DNA from: Odobenus rosmarus divergens
Taxonomy: Eukaryota > Chordata > Mammalia > Carnivora > Odobenidae
Length of the DNA stretch: 64,000 bases
Direction of reading: 5' to 3'
NCBI RefSeq assembly: GCF_000321225.1
Contig: NW_004452149.1
Coordinates: 55,582 to 119,581 of the forward strand
Shown: one piece after another, positions 12,628-24,215 of the stretch
Numbering within the stretch: the stretch's first letter is position 1
Layout of the letters: every line of letters begins with the position of its first letter
Notes under the pieces: model-generated
What the model saw: the letters and a program-made list of their open reading frames with translations, nothing else
What the model was told of the DNA's origin: nothing
Databases searched by the model: none
Position numbers and translations under genes: made by a program

Positions 12628-13029
12628 CACGGGGGTAAGCCTTGGATTCAGCTTGCTGCTCTGCTCCCACCATCTCTCCCCAACTCCCTGTCCTTACCTT
12701 GAATCATTTTTAAAAGTACCTGCTTTCAGGCCCAGTCGGTGGTGAGTGTTAGCCTGTTCTCTCCGTCAGCACTCAAGTCCCCAACTGGCTCGAGCCCTTC
12801 TTCCCCAAGGACTCCTGCCATCCACCTGTTCTCTGCAGCTCAGGAGCCTGCAGGACTGGGGGCGGAGGTGGGGGGCGGGGGGAGGCCTTGCTGCGCCCAA
12901 CACCCCTGCTGCCACACGGAAGGAATGTGGGAGGCATCTAGAAAATGCTGTCCCGGGGGACGCACGGTTGCACACCACAGTGTGGGCTGGTATCCCTGAA
13001 GTCCGGCCCAAGGCAAGTGAGATGGGGCA
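12628..13029. other. Unique GC-rich intergenic sequence
   Basis: No named repeat. Includes GGGGGCGGAGGTGGGGGGC near 12858. No gene seen. Confidence 0.45.
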
Positions 13030-13600
13030 CCCCAACTCAAACCGAAACCGAAAGACCGTGTCACGAGTGGGAGGGAAAAGATCAGAAGTGAGAACACAAA
13101 GTGCCACGGGTCTAATGAGAAGCAGAAAGGGAAATTAGTTTCACTTAAGTTCTAAAGTTTCTGCTGATTCAAATAATGACAGCTATATAAAAGCTTATAA
13201 AGTCAGAACCGTGGTACCTCTGCCTCTACCTTCACCCCCCAAACTTCCCTCCGTACAGACTCCCCAGAAGCAACTATTTTGAACATGTGCTGAATGCACT
13301 CGGCCAAACACGCTCCGAGGCCACATAAACATGCTCTAACGTCGTTTCGTTTCATTTCGTTTCATGTCATCTTAAATACATCGTGTTCGACGACGCGATC
13401 CCTCACTCACTGGCGCGTCATCGTCATCTTTCCACATCAGCAAATGGGGTTTATCTCGGCAAGTAACTGGAATTGACTTCGAGTCGCTCTGTAGGGCACA
13501 CGAGTGATTTTAAATTTTCAATGCACCCTGAGGAAATCTACCATACGTTTCTGCGAGTGTAGTTTACAGCACATTAATTCGGCACACCGCAAAGGCTGGA
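13030..13600. promoter_or_regulatory. CpG-dense islet with IRF/ISRE-like arrays
   Basis: I count about 23 CpG in roughly 290 bp (13290-13590), far more than the flanks, although GC is below 50%. GAAACCGAAAGA lies at 13044-13055, and on the minus strand GAAACGAAATGAAACGAAA at about 13345-13363 is a tandem GAAANN array. CRE-like GCGCGTCATCGTCATC lies near 13411. Regulatory function is inferred only; part may derive from an old repeat. Confidence 0.35.
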
Positions 13601-13625
13601 GAACAGCCTTTTTAAAGAGATCAAG

Positions 13626-13820
13626 AAAGTGAGACGCTGGGGTGGCTCAGTCGGTTGGGCGACTGCCTTCGCCCCCGGTTGTGATCCCAGGGTCCTGGGA
13701 TTGAGTCTCGCGTCGGGCTCCTTGCTCAGCGGGGAGCTTGCTTCTCCCTCTGCCTTCTGATCCCCCTGCTTGTGCTCTCTCTCGGACAAATAAATAATCT
13801 AAAAAAAAAGAGAGAGTGAG
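13626..13820 (+). mobile_element. SINEC (carnivore SINE)
   Basis: Divergent head GACGCTGGGGTGGCTCAG, normal body and AAATAAATAA tail. Direct repeat AGAGATCAAG at 13616-13625 and 13821-13830. Confidence 0.93.
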
Positions 13821-13830
13821 AGAGATCAAG

Positions 13831-14295
13831 TGGGAAAATCAAGCAGCTAGTTACAAAGATAAACTTTGTCACGGTACATATGTGCGGTTTCTTTTCCATG
13901 GCTGGGAGAAAGTGATCGCTCATGAAGCCCCACAAAGGGCCAAGAGTTATGAGTGATTAGAAATTCTGTCACTGTAGAAAGGAGTTGAGAGGCTAGTGGA
14001 AATTATAGAGTTTTATGGTGGGTCAAGTAGAAAACAGACCCAATGTATACACTGCAATAATGGTCAATGTGCAACTTAATCCCTAAATCTTACAAATTTT
14101 GGAGGTAAATTGCAAAGAAAATAAAGGCAAAAAATGTGATTAAGAAAATAAGAGACTATCTTCTTGAAGAGGTCAACAATCCTGAGATTCCGCAATTCCT
14201 TGAATGCCTCAAAAAAACAAAATTTGTTCAAGATATTTTAGACATTCGGAACGGCAGAATCAATTTTCCGCACCCTGATTAATCATGTTATAGCA
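13831..14295. other. Unique AT-rich intergenic sequence
   Basis: No exon or repeat recognised. Confidence 0.45.
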
Positions 14296-14525
14296 GACAT
14301 TCTGGATGAGGGCAGTTTTGCCCCCACCCCCAGGGGACATTTAGCAATGTCTGGCAACATCACTGATTGTCCTAAGTGGGAGGTGGGGGTTCTACTAGCA
14401 TTCTCGGGCCGAAGCAAGTGTGCTGCTAGGCATCCTACAGTGCACAGGACAGCCCCTCACCACGAGAGCCACAAGAGACCATCCCACCCTTAACGTCAGC
14501 ACCATCAAGGCTCAGAAACACGGTG
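14296..14525 (+). mobile_element. MER20-like hAT DNA element
   Basis: GGGCAGTTTTGCCCCC, GGGGACATTTAGCAATGTC, GTTCTACTAGCATTC, CATCCTACAGTGCACAGGAC and AGCCCC match MER20 in order and length (about 220 bp). Confidence 0.75.
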
Positions 14526-15719
14526 CCATATCCTTCTTGAAGGGATGGCTTTTTGTTTTACAAAGCATATGAATCCCTATTTAATCAACTTGAAAAACAC
14601 ATCGGAAACAGAGACACATCATTTTGTGAAACTAAGCCAATTGAATGTGAACTGAGTGTAAATATTTAAACTCCATTATCCTACTCCCTCCCAAATAAGC
14701 AGGAGTGAAAATTTTGCACAAGACTGACTCCACCTGTAAAACTATGAAGTAAGGATAAACAGCAGTACCCAAAACATGGAACCGAGTTTCTAGACGGGCA
14801 AGATATGACTTCAGACCCTGGTGGGTAGGGCTGCTTCTCGCATAACTAATCCAGATGCCATGAGGTACCTCACAATGAACCTACTCACTGCTTGAAAATG
14901 ACACTCGGAGCCTGGAGAACAAAGTTAAAAATTGTTTCCATCATAAAGGGGAAGAATAGAAACTTACCCCCTAATATGGTTAGTTGCCTACTAGACACGC
15001 ACACACACTTACTCTTGATTTTTGTGAATAAAATCCAGCTCAAGCCAAGGAAAAGATCATGGCCAGAAAAGTCTTTCCTTTTTTCCACGGGGTACCAGCC
15101 AGTACGTATTAGCCCCTAGTGCCTGCTTGAGTTAAGCCTGTCACCTTCCCACACTGCCACACCCAGGCACCGGCTGTGAATTTTGAACTCCTGAGGTCAG
15201 CTTGGGCTGGTAGAGGTTGGCGATCTCATTGCCTCATACCTGCTTTGAAAGTTAGCATTGTCTTCGTAAGTGGGAAGCTATTTAAGCCCACCAGTAAGTG
15301 ACAAAAAAACCCAAACAATATGGGGAACATCTCCAACGGCAGCATTGTGTACATAAACTGTTGATTTAAAAGGCAGGTAGTAATAGGCTGTGAGCGAGCC
15401 GGGACTTTTATCAATAGGTTCATGGTGGCCTTAGAAAAATCCATGAGTAACCACAGCACCACAGATGACGAAGGATTAGTCCCATGAAGCCTCTGCCCGA
15501 ATGAGGCTGCCACCTGCCATTGTGAAGTTCACGGCCGGCCAAAAGGTCTCAAGAGGCTGACTCCAGCCCCAGCCTGGCTTGCCTTGCTTGGCCCTGGCAG
15601 GGGGCTTTGCTGTAACCTTCACCAGCGGCAGGATCGACTTGCAGCAGCCTGCACAAGAAGGCTTTGGAGGGAAATGAAAAGCCCCAGCCATTCCTGGAGG
15701 TATAATCAGGGGTTCTCTC
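14526..15719. other. Unique intergenic sequence
   Basis: No exon chain or named repeat found. Open frames here are short. Confidence 0.45.
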
Positions 15720-15935
15720 CAAAGAAGCTTTGCTCTGCTCTCTCTGTTTTCATTAGAAATGAGAAAACTGCTGATCCATATTTATTTTTGCGCTATCATA
15801 AACTAAATAATCAGCTCCTATTAATGACCCTAATTATTCAGCCCCTATTTTTAAATGCTGGTCTTTCAACATGCTCTACACGGGTGGTTTTAATTAAGGC
15901 TAATTGCAGATACGTCACATCCAAATATACACCCC
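15720..15935. promoter_or_regulatory. Candidate regulatory element with homeodomain-type motifs
   Basis: Many TAAT-type cores: CATTAG, CTATTAATGACC, CCTAATTATTCAG, TTTTAATTAAGGCTAATTGC, plus TACGTCA. No repeat family matches. Conservation cannot be tested here, so this is a guess from composition. Confidence 0.25.
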
Positions 15936-15989
15936 ACACCAGTGATTAACAGGGCTTGGAATTTAGTTCATTAAATAGGGGTTTGCAGG

Positions 15990-16170
15990 GGGATGATGGT
16001 GTGTCTCAAACTTTAGCGTATCATATGAATTACCTTTCTGATAGCTATGAGGGTGGAGAGGGTTGTTTATTAAAGGAGAGTCAGGTAGGGTACACTCCAG
16101 CACATCCTCAGAAGTTCAATTCTCAGAGCAGTTGCCAAGTTCAGGGAAGGTTGGTTTCCTCGAAGCTCTA
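15990..16170. repeat. Possible MER5-like hAT relic
   Basis: GTGTCTCAAACTTTAGCGTA, CATATGAATTACCTTTCTG and CAATTCTCAGAGC are only loosely MER5-like. Confidence 0.35.
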
Positions 16171-16374
16171 GGTAGGAATGTATTGATCTAGATTTTCTTT
16201 TGGATTTGGATGCCCAGATGTCTTCTTCCCAAAAAAGTACCTTCTAACACGGCAATATGATGTTATCATTAAAGAAGCACTAATTCTAAGTTAAAAAAAA
16301 AAATCACATTCTGTTCAAAGTCCAATCGCTCTCCTTCAGCCCGTCCCTAGAAATCAGCTTTTTAACGCTAACAA

Positions 16375-16520
16375 CACACTCTCACGTACTTTATTCACGT
16401 ATATCTTACCAGATTCTCCAATACCTCCAGAAGCCTGGCATTGTTATTTTTTACATGTTGGAGGTGAGGAAACTCAGAAAGGTGACCTGGCCAGCACGAG
16501 ATGTCCTAGGGCTGGCCTAA
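16375..16520 (+). repeat. MIR fragment
   Basis: AGCCTGGCATTGTTATTTTT, GAGGTGAGGAAACTCAGAAA and GTGACCTGGCC follow MIR. Confidence 0.65.
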
Positions 16521-16594
16521 AGGGTCACCTGCATGAACACTCATCTGCCAGGGTCCGGCTTCTAGTGGAGATCTGGTCCAAACCGTGACCTCAC

Positions 16595-16790
16595 ACAGCA
16601 TTAATCCCTGTGGGCGGGGCAACCAACCCAGCAGCCAATCAGGGGCCCCTAACCAACGCCCCGTGACTCAGCTCCCCTTCCCCGCTGCCTTCTCCACCTG
16701 CATGTTCCCAGTCCCCGATGTACACTCAACACACACGGAGATTTGACGTCTTGCCTGAGTCTTTAACCGAACACAGTAAGAGCCGGTAAA
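16595..16790 (+). promoter_or_regulatory. Promoter-like motif block (GC box, CCAAT, AP-1), possible LTR remnant
   Basis: GGGCGGGGC (16612-16620), CCAAT (16635-16639) and TGACTCA (16664-16670) are spaced about 25 bp apart. Downstream GAGATTTGACGTCTTGCC and GAGTCTTTAACCGAACAC look like the 3' part of an LTR. No TATA box or transcript evidence. Confidence 0.35.
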
Positions 16791-17421
16791 AACCGTCCTC
16801 GGTGTGGGGCTGCAGAGTGCCTGATCCATTGGTTAACAACGAAGAAGCTGCCTAATATTGTTAGCAGGTTCATCCGGAGACAGCTATAGCTGCCAGGTGC
16901 TTGCGGTGCCTTAAGATGTCAACTCGTTCAAACCTGATAGCAAAACACCTATGACCTACGGAGACAGTCGCTGCGCTGCCAAGAAGAGTCGTATCATCTG
17001 GGGGACGTCCTTCCTTGTGGAAATGTGTTTCCGTGGCTTTTAAGTACACACTAAGGTGCTCGGTGGAAGCACATAGAATTCAAATCATGTCCCATTTCAG
17101 GTGTGGCCAAAACCAGCCCCCACACACTGGCCTTACCTTTCAACTGAATGGAGGCTGGTTCCTTTTAGTCATGGTCAGAGGTTTGGTGGTTTGGAACATC
17201 AAGGGCTGGTTCCTGTCCGTGGGTGGATTTGACCTTTAGCTATCTGGCCACTCAGGACACTTGCCTTGGAGGAAGTGTGTAGAGAGGTGAAGGCCACAGG
17301 TGGCTGGGGCTCAGCTCCATCTTACCCCCCGTTTTGTGACTTCAGGCACTGTTACCTCAACTCTCTGATTTCTGCCTCTATAAAACTGGTGTACATCTTT
17401 AACTATATATCTGTCACATTT
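16791..17421. other. Unique intergenic sequence
   Basis: Nothing recognised. Confidence 0.45.
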
Positions 17422-17441
17422 AAATTATTGGGTCATTTGTG

Positions 17442-17622
17442 GGCGCCTGGGTGGCTCAGTTGGTTAAGCGACTGCCTTCGGCTCAGGTCATGATCCAGGA
17501 GTCCCTGGATCGAGTCCCGCATCAGGCTCCCTGCTCGGCAGGGAGTCTGCTTCTCCCTCTGACCCTCCCCCCCCCCCATGTGCTTTCTCTCTCTCTCAAA
17601 TAAATAAATAAAATCTTAAAAA
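17442..17622 (+). mobile_element. SINEC (carnivore SINE) with perfect 20-bp target duplication
   Basis: Head GCGCCTGGGTGGCTCAG, a C11-like run and AAATAAATAAA tail. The 20-bp repeat AAATTATTGGGTCATTTGTG (17422-17441 and 17623-17642) is identical on both sides. Confidence 0.97.
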
Positions 17623-17642
17623 AAATTATTGGGTCATTTGTG

Positions 17643-19794
17643 AGGTGTAATGAATTGATGGAGATGAAGTGGCCTGCTCATAATGAACACCTATACATGT
17701 CCAAAGAGGGTCTTTTTTTTATCAGAATATTCCTTGTGAACTTAAAATTATGACAATATTGCAGAGCAAAGCCAAAGTAACCATAATTCTTAAATATTCT
17801 CTAATGAACTGACCATTTAGAGAAGTAGCTGACACTCAACCCCTTCCAGGTCCACATAGCCTCTTGGGTCAGTGTCTGCCCTGGTCTTTTTTACAAATAT
17901 TGAAACCATCTGAGAACACTGTGCAAAGACAATGCGAACCGAGGACAAAGAGAAGCTTCAAACCCTGCCTAGGATATAAGGTTTCATGAAGTGAAACAGC
18001 GTGGCTGAGAAGCTCCTGGAATTGTTCAATGTGCCGTGGAGGCTGGTGTAGCAAGGATAACCTAAAACTTATAGTAAAAAGCCACCACACTTATTTTCAT
18101 CATTTTAAGTTTCATTTTCAAGATGATGGTCCAATTGCCGCATCTTCCCCTCTCGTTCTACAAAATCATTTTCCCCATCTTACTTAGGTTCACTTTCCTT
18201 TATTCAGTAGAATTTATCCTCCAAGAAAAGAGGTCCCTCTGTATATGGACTTACGTATGTCATTTCCCAGAATGGCTTCACACATTATATCCATCCATAT
18301 GAACTCTCTTTGGGCACAAATACAAGACAAAAATGTGGAATAGGATAAAACATCTTGTGTGCCACCCATGTATGGGATGGACATGGGGGAAGCAAAGACA
18401 AGGCAAGAAGAAGAAGCAAACAGAGAAAAATAGATCAGGGTTCTGTTAGAGACGCTGCTTCTCTGAAAGTCAGCGTAGACCTCCTGGGGCCCCTGAAAGC
18501 AGGAAGTCCTCCCACCTGAAGCCAGCAGAGCCCTGCAGTGAATGGACCAGAGCCCTTCTGGGCTTGGGACCAGAGTCTGCTGTTTGCAAGAAACCTCATT
18601 GTCTGAGCATGACTTTCAAGTGCAGGTGGAATGTAGCCTCACCCTGGGTCTCTCCTGCAATACTCCACCAGGGTCTGATTCCTTAGCATCGCTGTGCCCT
18701 GTAACACCCCCTCTCCCCCTTTTTCCCACCATTTCCCATTGGCCCAAGCCCTGTGTTCCATGCCAAGGAGGTGGTTTGATAGACACCACTGGGGGTACAG
18801 TTTCCAGACTTGACACTCTTCTCTGTGAGTGAATAATCCCATTACTGTCTTCTAAGCAAGTTGGCTTCCCCAGATGTATGGTCTTCCAATCCTCATAGTG
18901 TGAAAATGATTCATTAGTCCATCCATCACAATAGAAACTTGAGTCGCGTGTTATGAAAAGCTTAGAGAATGTATTTTGTGTACACAGAAATATAAGGTTT
19001 GCAAGTTTCTAGTACTTAACGTCACTGGGGAAGGAGCAGGGCAGAAATGAATTCCAGATTTTCCCAAGTGAATTGTATTAAAAACCCACATCATGCAACA
19101 TCTGTGTGAGTCTCCAAAGACTCAGTGTAAATGATTGTTGATATAAATAGACGTGCATTTAAGCAAAGACAGATGTTCCAAACCAGAATGTTGGGAAGAC
19201 ACATGAAACAGTTAAGTTCAAAGACATCTTGGCTTTTATTTCTTTCCCAATAGGTGAATCCTTGCTGGGCTAGGACAGCAAGGCGTGGAAGAGAGAACAT
19301 TTTGTTTCCCAATAGAAAGGCATGTTGTGCCATGGAGAGCAGGTGTGTGAACAGCACACCCTTGAGAAGAGCGTCCACTTGCCTGTGTTGTGATACGTTC
19401 TCTTACTCATACATTCTCATGGTGTTCATTGATTTATTTGAAGAACATTCCAGAAGACTCCTGTACTCAGCCTCAGAATATTATTTCAGGGAGGACTAAA
19501 TGGGAGGCGTTGGAAAATTAGTCACTGGAATTTGGGGGTGGGCCAGGCTGACATCAATGGGAGAAGAAGCTGGGAGCCGGCAGTATTTTGCAGCAAGAAC
19601 AGACCCTGGGACCAAGGTCTTCAGCGGGTCCATCGAAAACACTGCTTGGTCAGTGGGAACAGGCCTGCCTCTCATTTTCTTGGTACAAGGACCCGAGATC
19701 GGAAAGATAAACGAATCTGCATTTCAGTGGGGGAAACACGATCAGTAAGATTACCAGGAAAACCAGAGCCAGGCAGAAAGGTCATTTATAAATA
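17643..19794. other. Unique intergenic sequence
   Basis: 2.1 kb with no young SINE and no repeat family I can name. No exon chain seen. One of the longest repeat-poor runs upstream of ETS2. Confidence 0.45.
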
Positions 19795-19932
19795 GAGCAA
19801 TTCACATTTTTCGCATGTCAGGCTCTGTGCTAAGAAGCATTTTCACATACATTCCCTCGCTGAATGTGAGGGATGAAGTAAAGAATTTAAAATTCCGAAG
19901 GAATTAGTGACTGAAGGCAAGTGCGTATTTCG
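19795..19932 (+). repeat. MIR-like fragment
   Basis: GTCAGGCTCTGTGCTAAGAA, TTTTCACATACATTCCCTC and TTAGTGACTGAAGGCAAG loosely follow MIR. Confidence 0.55.
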
Positions 19933-20629
19933 ATCACACTACCCTTTATATGGTAAAAAAATTCTCCCGGACCCTGCCAGAGAAGGTCCTCCTTCCTTCC
20001 AGGGGGACATAGCAAAGACATTTGCCTTTGGATTGAACTTCTCTGAAAGGAAGCCGTAGCTGCTTTGGAAGGCGTGGAAGGCTAATTCGGAGGCGCCAGT
20101 GTTGGGAAATGAAGCCGGTTGGAACACCAACCCAGGGGTCGTCTTTGGTGATCCCCTTGCTGTCCCAGCCAGGGCCCCCCAGGCTCCACGACAGGCACAG
20201 GGAGGAGAGCTGGTGCCCCGGCTATGAGGAAGCAGCCTCCCTGCTGACCACAGGCAAGAGTGGCCACACATGCTGGCTAAGGTTTAAGGTAGAAAAGCCC
20301 TGCGTTTGTTTCATCTTTCATGAAGTCAAATGATCTGGAAATTGGGTCTTTCTCCGACTATCACAAAAGAAAGTCAAAACGAAGCCCCAATCACAGATCA
20401 CTTTAGGATGCATGTTACCTTCCTCCTAAACCCAAACATTATTATGGATGAGAAATTTCTGCTCAATTGTGCACACAGGCTGGGCAAGTTGTCAGGAGTT
20501 GCAAAAGCAGTACCTGACTCTGTCCATATAATAACATCATTAGTCAGTAATCTGGAGGTTTGGTCTCTAAGACGTCAGGCATCTGTGAGTATTAGGATAA
20601 AGTGTATTAATCAAACATTCAGATGAGGC
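19933..20629. other. Unique intergenic sequence
   Basis: Nothing recognised. Confidence 0.45.
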
Positions 20630-21060
20630 TACGGGTGATACTCCATATGTGTAGACATACTACAGGAGAGATGGTCAAGACAAGATGTCCATGGTCCCTT
20701 GTCCTCTAGCTGGGTACACAGGAGGATGCATTTTCCAGCCTCTCTGGCAGTTAGATTGACCATCTCATAGGATGCTGGCCAATGGAAAAATGGGCAGAAG
20801 GAATGGGAGCTACTAGGAGCCCTGGCCATAACACTCCCGGCATGAACTTGGATGCACTCTCCTCTTTGTCATGACCCTGGAGGTCACATGTGAAAATAGT
20901 GGCTTCACTAGATGTGAGGAGCCTGGATGTCTGAGTTATGCCACTCAGAGGAGAGCCCAAATGGGCAGTGCAGCCTCCATCGGACTGTGGATGAGGGAAA
21001 ACAGATCTTTATTCTGTTGAGAAACCAAGATTTGGAGAATGTTACAGCAGCTAGTGTTTT
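20630..21060 (+). repeat. Old interspersed repeat, family uncertain
   Basis: TTTTCCAGCCTCTCTGGCAG, GATGCTGGCCAATGG and ATGTGAGGAGCCTGGATG belong to a common mammalian repeat that also occurs at 40475-40845. I cannot name it with confidence. Confidence 0.5.
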
Positions 21061-21399
21061 ATACTGACTCCTGCATCTAGTTTCTGGGAAGTATAGCTAG
21101 ATACTGCCAAGCAAGGTGCTTTTGAGTAACTTATTTTCCTGATTGGCTGTGCAGTTCAAAACTGGTCCTGAAAGACCACTGCTGGGAAGAGAAAGAAGCA
21201 GGGAATGAAAGGAGTACCATGATGCTCACTCTGGACCTGATTCACACTAGCTTCCCAGAGCAGAAGGAAACCAAAAGGGCTGTTGAGTTCATTCCCTGAT
21301 TTTAAACTTGGTTTCCCCCAGATGATCCTGGAGGGGTGGTCTGTTCTCTGTTCCTAAGGGCAGCCAAACAGAGATGTGTAGCCCACCTTAGCATCCAGG
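21061..21399. other. Unique intergenic sequence
   Basis: Nothing recognised. Confidence 0.4.
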
Positions 21400-21500
21400 G
21401 CTTTGTTGAGCGCTGATCCAAGCCCATTGGCATGCCGCATCTCATTCCCACTCATTCCATGCAACGGGGGAGCAGACTGTTACTCTCGGTTTCCACACTG
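21400..21500 (+). repeat. MIR-like fragment
   Basis: TTGTTGAGCGCTGATCCAAG and CATGCCGCATCTCATTCCC resemble MIR. Confidence 0.5.
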
Positions 21501-21599
21501 TATGTGTTTGTCGGTTTGGCTACTGACATTATATGAATTCCTCATCACTCTTCTCTGGGAAAAATGATACATTGCTCTCAAATTTATTTAATCCAACGA

Positions 21600-21955
21600 A
21601 CAATGGCTGAGGCTCAGTCTCTGCCCTCAAAGAGATAAGACAAAGACATAAAAAATAGCTAACGGATCCCGTCCATGTTATAATGGATGTGGGGGTCTGA
21701 GGAAGAGGAAGGGGTGGGCTGCCAGCTTCAAGGGGGCCTTCCCAGAGAAGGTGGGCTTCAAGAGGCCCTAAAAATTCTGAGAGCTTGGAAGAGTCAAGAG
21801 AAGGGTTAGAACATTAGAGAATTCTGGAAGCCAGGATGAGTGTAGGGCAGGATGGTGAGAAAACCAGCATGGCTAGAGTGGAAACTTTCAGTGAGGATAG
21901 AAAAGAAGAGGAACCAATGGAGTAAGAGCAGAGAGGGGTGATAGGTGGAATAATC
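21600..21955 (+). repeat. L2-like old repeat
   Basis: CAGTCTCTGCCCTCAAAGAG, GGGCCTTCCCAGAGAAGG and TTAGAACATTAGAGAATTC fit the same L2-like layout as at 636-1108. Confidence 0.5.
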
Positions 21956-21962
21956 CAACGGT

Positions 21963-22424
21963 GTCCAAGGCTGAATCCCCCAAAGCTGTGAATGTTGCCT
22001 TACATGGCAGAAGGGACTTTGCATATGTGATTATGTTAATTACCTTGAGATGGGGAGAGGATCCTGGATTATCCAGGTGGACCCTAAATGTAATCACAAG
22101 GGTCTTTATAAGAGGAAACCAAGAGTGTCTGACTCAGAAAAGGAAATATCACAATGGAAGCAGAGGTCAGAGAGAGATCAAGATGGTATGCTATGCCATT
22201 GAAGAAGGAAGAGGGAGATGGGCCAAGGAACACTAGTGGCCTGTAGAAGCTGGAGAAGGCAAAGGAACAGATTCCCCACCACAGCTTCCAGTGGGAATGC
22301 AGCCCTGTGGATACCTGGATTTGGGGACTTCTGACCGCCAGAACTGTAAGGTAATAAATTTATGTTGATTTAAGCTGTTAAGTTTGTAGTAATTGGTTAC
22401 AGCAGCTGCTGGAAACTAAAGCAG
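21963..22424 (+). mobile_element. MLT1-type MaLR LTR
   Basis: TTTGCATATGTGATTATG, CTTGAGATGGGGAGAGGATC, CACAAGGGTCTTTATAAGAG, GAAGCTGGAGAAGGCAAAGG and CGCCAGAACTGTAAGGTAAT follow MLT1 closely. Nearly complete. Confidence 0.88.
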
Positions 22425-22699
22425 AGGACTTCAACTTGGAGACTGGTGAGACTGTGACCTAAAACAGTCAGAAACTTAGACTCAGAAGGCTTTTGAGCAG
22501 AGATATGAAGTTACTCATCCCACATGTATGTGTCGCATGGGCTCTGTGTAAGCACCACAAAAAGAGGTCCTTGCCTGCCCTGGTCCCCAAGTTAGCATGG
22601 AGAACATTGCCTGCCACACAGATGAAACTCAGTCCGGTATTTTCTGGATGAAGGAGCACATGGGTAGTAAGTGCTGGAATCTCTCTAGTGGAAGTCCTC

Positions 22700-23000
22700 A
22701 CTCCCTCTCCCCTGAACTACTTCAGTATTCACCTCATAGCCCTCTTGATCTTTGATCTTACCTCCATTCCAATCTACTGTCAAGTTCATTGCCCAAAACA
22801 AACTCTGGTTATGTAGTTTTTATCCAAATAAAATTTAAATTCTTTCAAGTATTATTTAAAGCCCTCTATGACATGGCCTCGGATTACCTTCAGGAGCAGA
22901 AGCCGTCAACACCCACGTAGTCTCCTGTCCGCATTAACATGATTTCAGCATTCAGCTGTGCCCCCTAACATGACTTTCCCATTCCACTGTGCTCAGGACT
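22700..23000 (+). repeat. L2-like fragment
   Basis: AAAGCCCTCTATGACATGGC, CTCGGATTACCTTCAGG and CCACTGTGCTCAGGACTTTC follow L2. Confidence 0.55.
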
Positions 23001-23544
23001 TTCCTGTTCTAAGAAGCCCTGGCAGGGGAAAGTGCAAGTTACTTTCTCTTTAGGGATTTTCTCAGAAAAATCCACCTAAATGAGCATCAAACCACTCAAC
23101 TCTTCAACAGATAGTCTCAGGACTTGTTTATTCTCCAAGACTCTTTTGAGAGTCCTGCCTCAAAACCCTCACCTTACTGTCCACACTAATCCTAAACCGT
23201 GATATCCTGATATTTCCGTAAACCCAACTAAGTTTCCTCACACTTTGAAAAATCCACTTAACTTCTGGAATCTTATAAATGTCCCAACTTTGCCTTAAGC
23301 ATCGAAAACACTACTTGGACTCTGTCAAGATGGTGGTCTCCCTTACTGTGGTGAACAGTGAACTCAGCTTTGCCTTACCAGCAGGTTGTAACTATTTGGG
23401 GCAAGTCAGCATTGGACATCCAACCAAACGTGCCACTTCCTGCTTCCCTCTTATAGAAGGCAGAACAGAACCTGTGAACATGTCCCATTATAGGGCAAAG
23501 AGGAATTTAAGTAGCAGATGGGTTTGAGGTTGCTAATCAGTTTA
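23001..23544. other. Unique intergenic sequence
   Basis: Nothing recognised with confidence. Confidence 0.4.
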
Positions 23545-23931
23545 TTTTGAAATGGGGAGATGTCCTGGATTATACAGGTAGGACCACTGTAAACCCAAGG
23601 GTCCTTAAATGCTGAAGAGGGAATTGGGAGAGTCAGGGTTAGATTGATGCAATGTGGGAAAGACTCAACCCGCCATTGCTGGCTTTGGAGATGGAGCAAG
23701 GGGCCATGAACCCAGGAATGCAGTTGGCCTCTAGAAGCTGGAAACAGTGAGGAAATGGAGTTCTCCCTAGAGCTCTCAGATGGAACAGAGAGCCCTGCCA
23801 AGACCTGAGTTTGGCCAGGTGACACCCATGTCAGAATTTTAACCTCCAGAACTCTAAAAAAAAGATAGATGTGTGTCATTTTAACCCACTAGGTGTTAGT
23901 ATGTTATTATAGCAGCAATAGGAAACCAGGG
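23545..23931 (+). mobile_element. MLT1-type MaLR LTR, 5' truncated
   Basis: GAAATGGGGAGATGTCCTGG, GGGGCCATGAACCCAGGAAT, CTCTAGAAGCTGGAAAC and AACCTCCAGAACTC follow MLT1. Confidence 0.82.
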
Positions 23932-24215
23932 CACTCCACTTACTCATACTCTTTCCTGCCCCTGAACTCCTGCTCTGATCTCTCTTCTCCACTATTGAAA
24001 TCCTGTCTGTCCTTTCAAATTAATGACAAAGGTGGGCACCTCCAAGGTAGCCTTCCCCGAACACTCATTTTCTGAATTCTCATTTGTGTATGTTGTGCTT
24101 CTTCATTTTATACTAAGTACTGTATTTATTTGGGCATGTGACACATGCCTTGTATGTCTCAAATTCCCCATTAGCTTACTGGGTGCAGACAGATCTATTC
24201 TTTCATTGTAACCAC
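23932..24215 (+). repeat. L2 fragment
   Basis: GGGCACCTCCAAGGTAGCC, TTCCCCGAACACTC and CTTACTGGGTGCAGACAG fit the L2 3' region. Confidence 0.6.
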
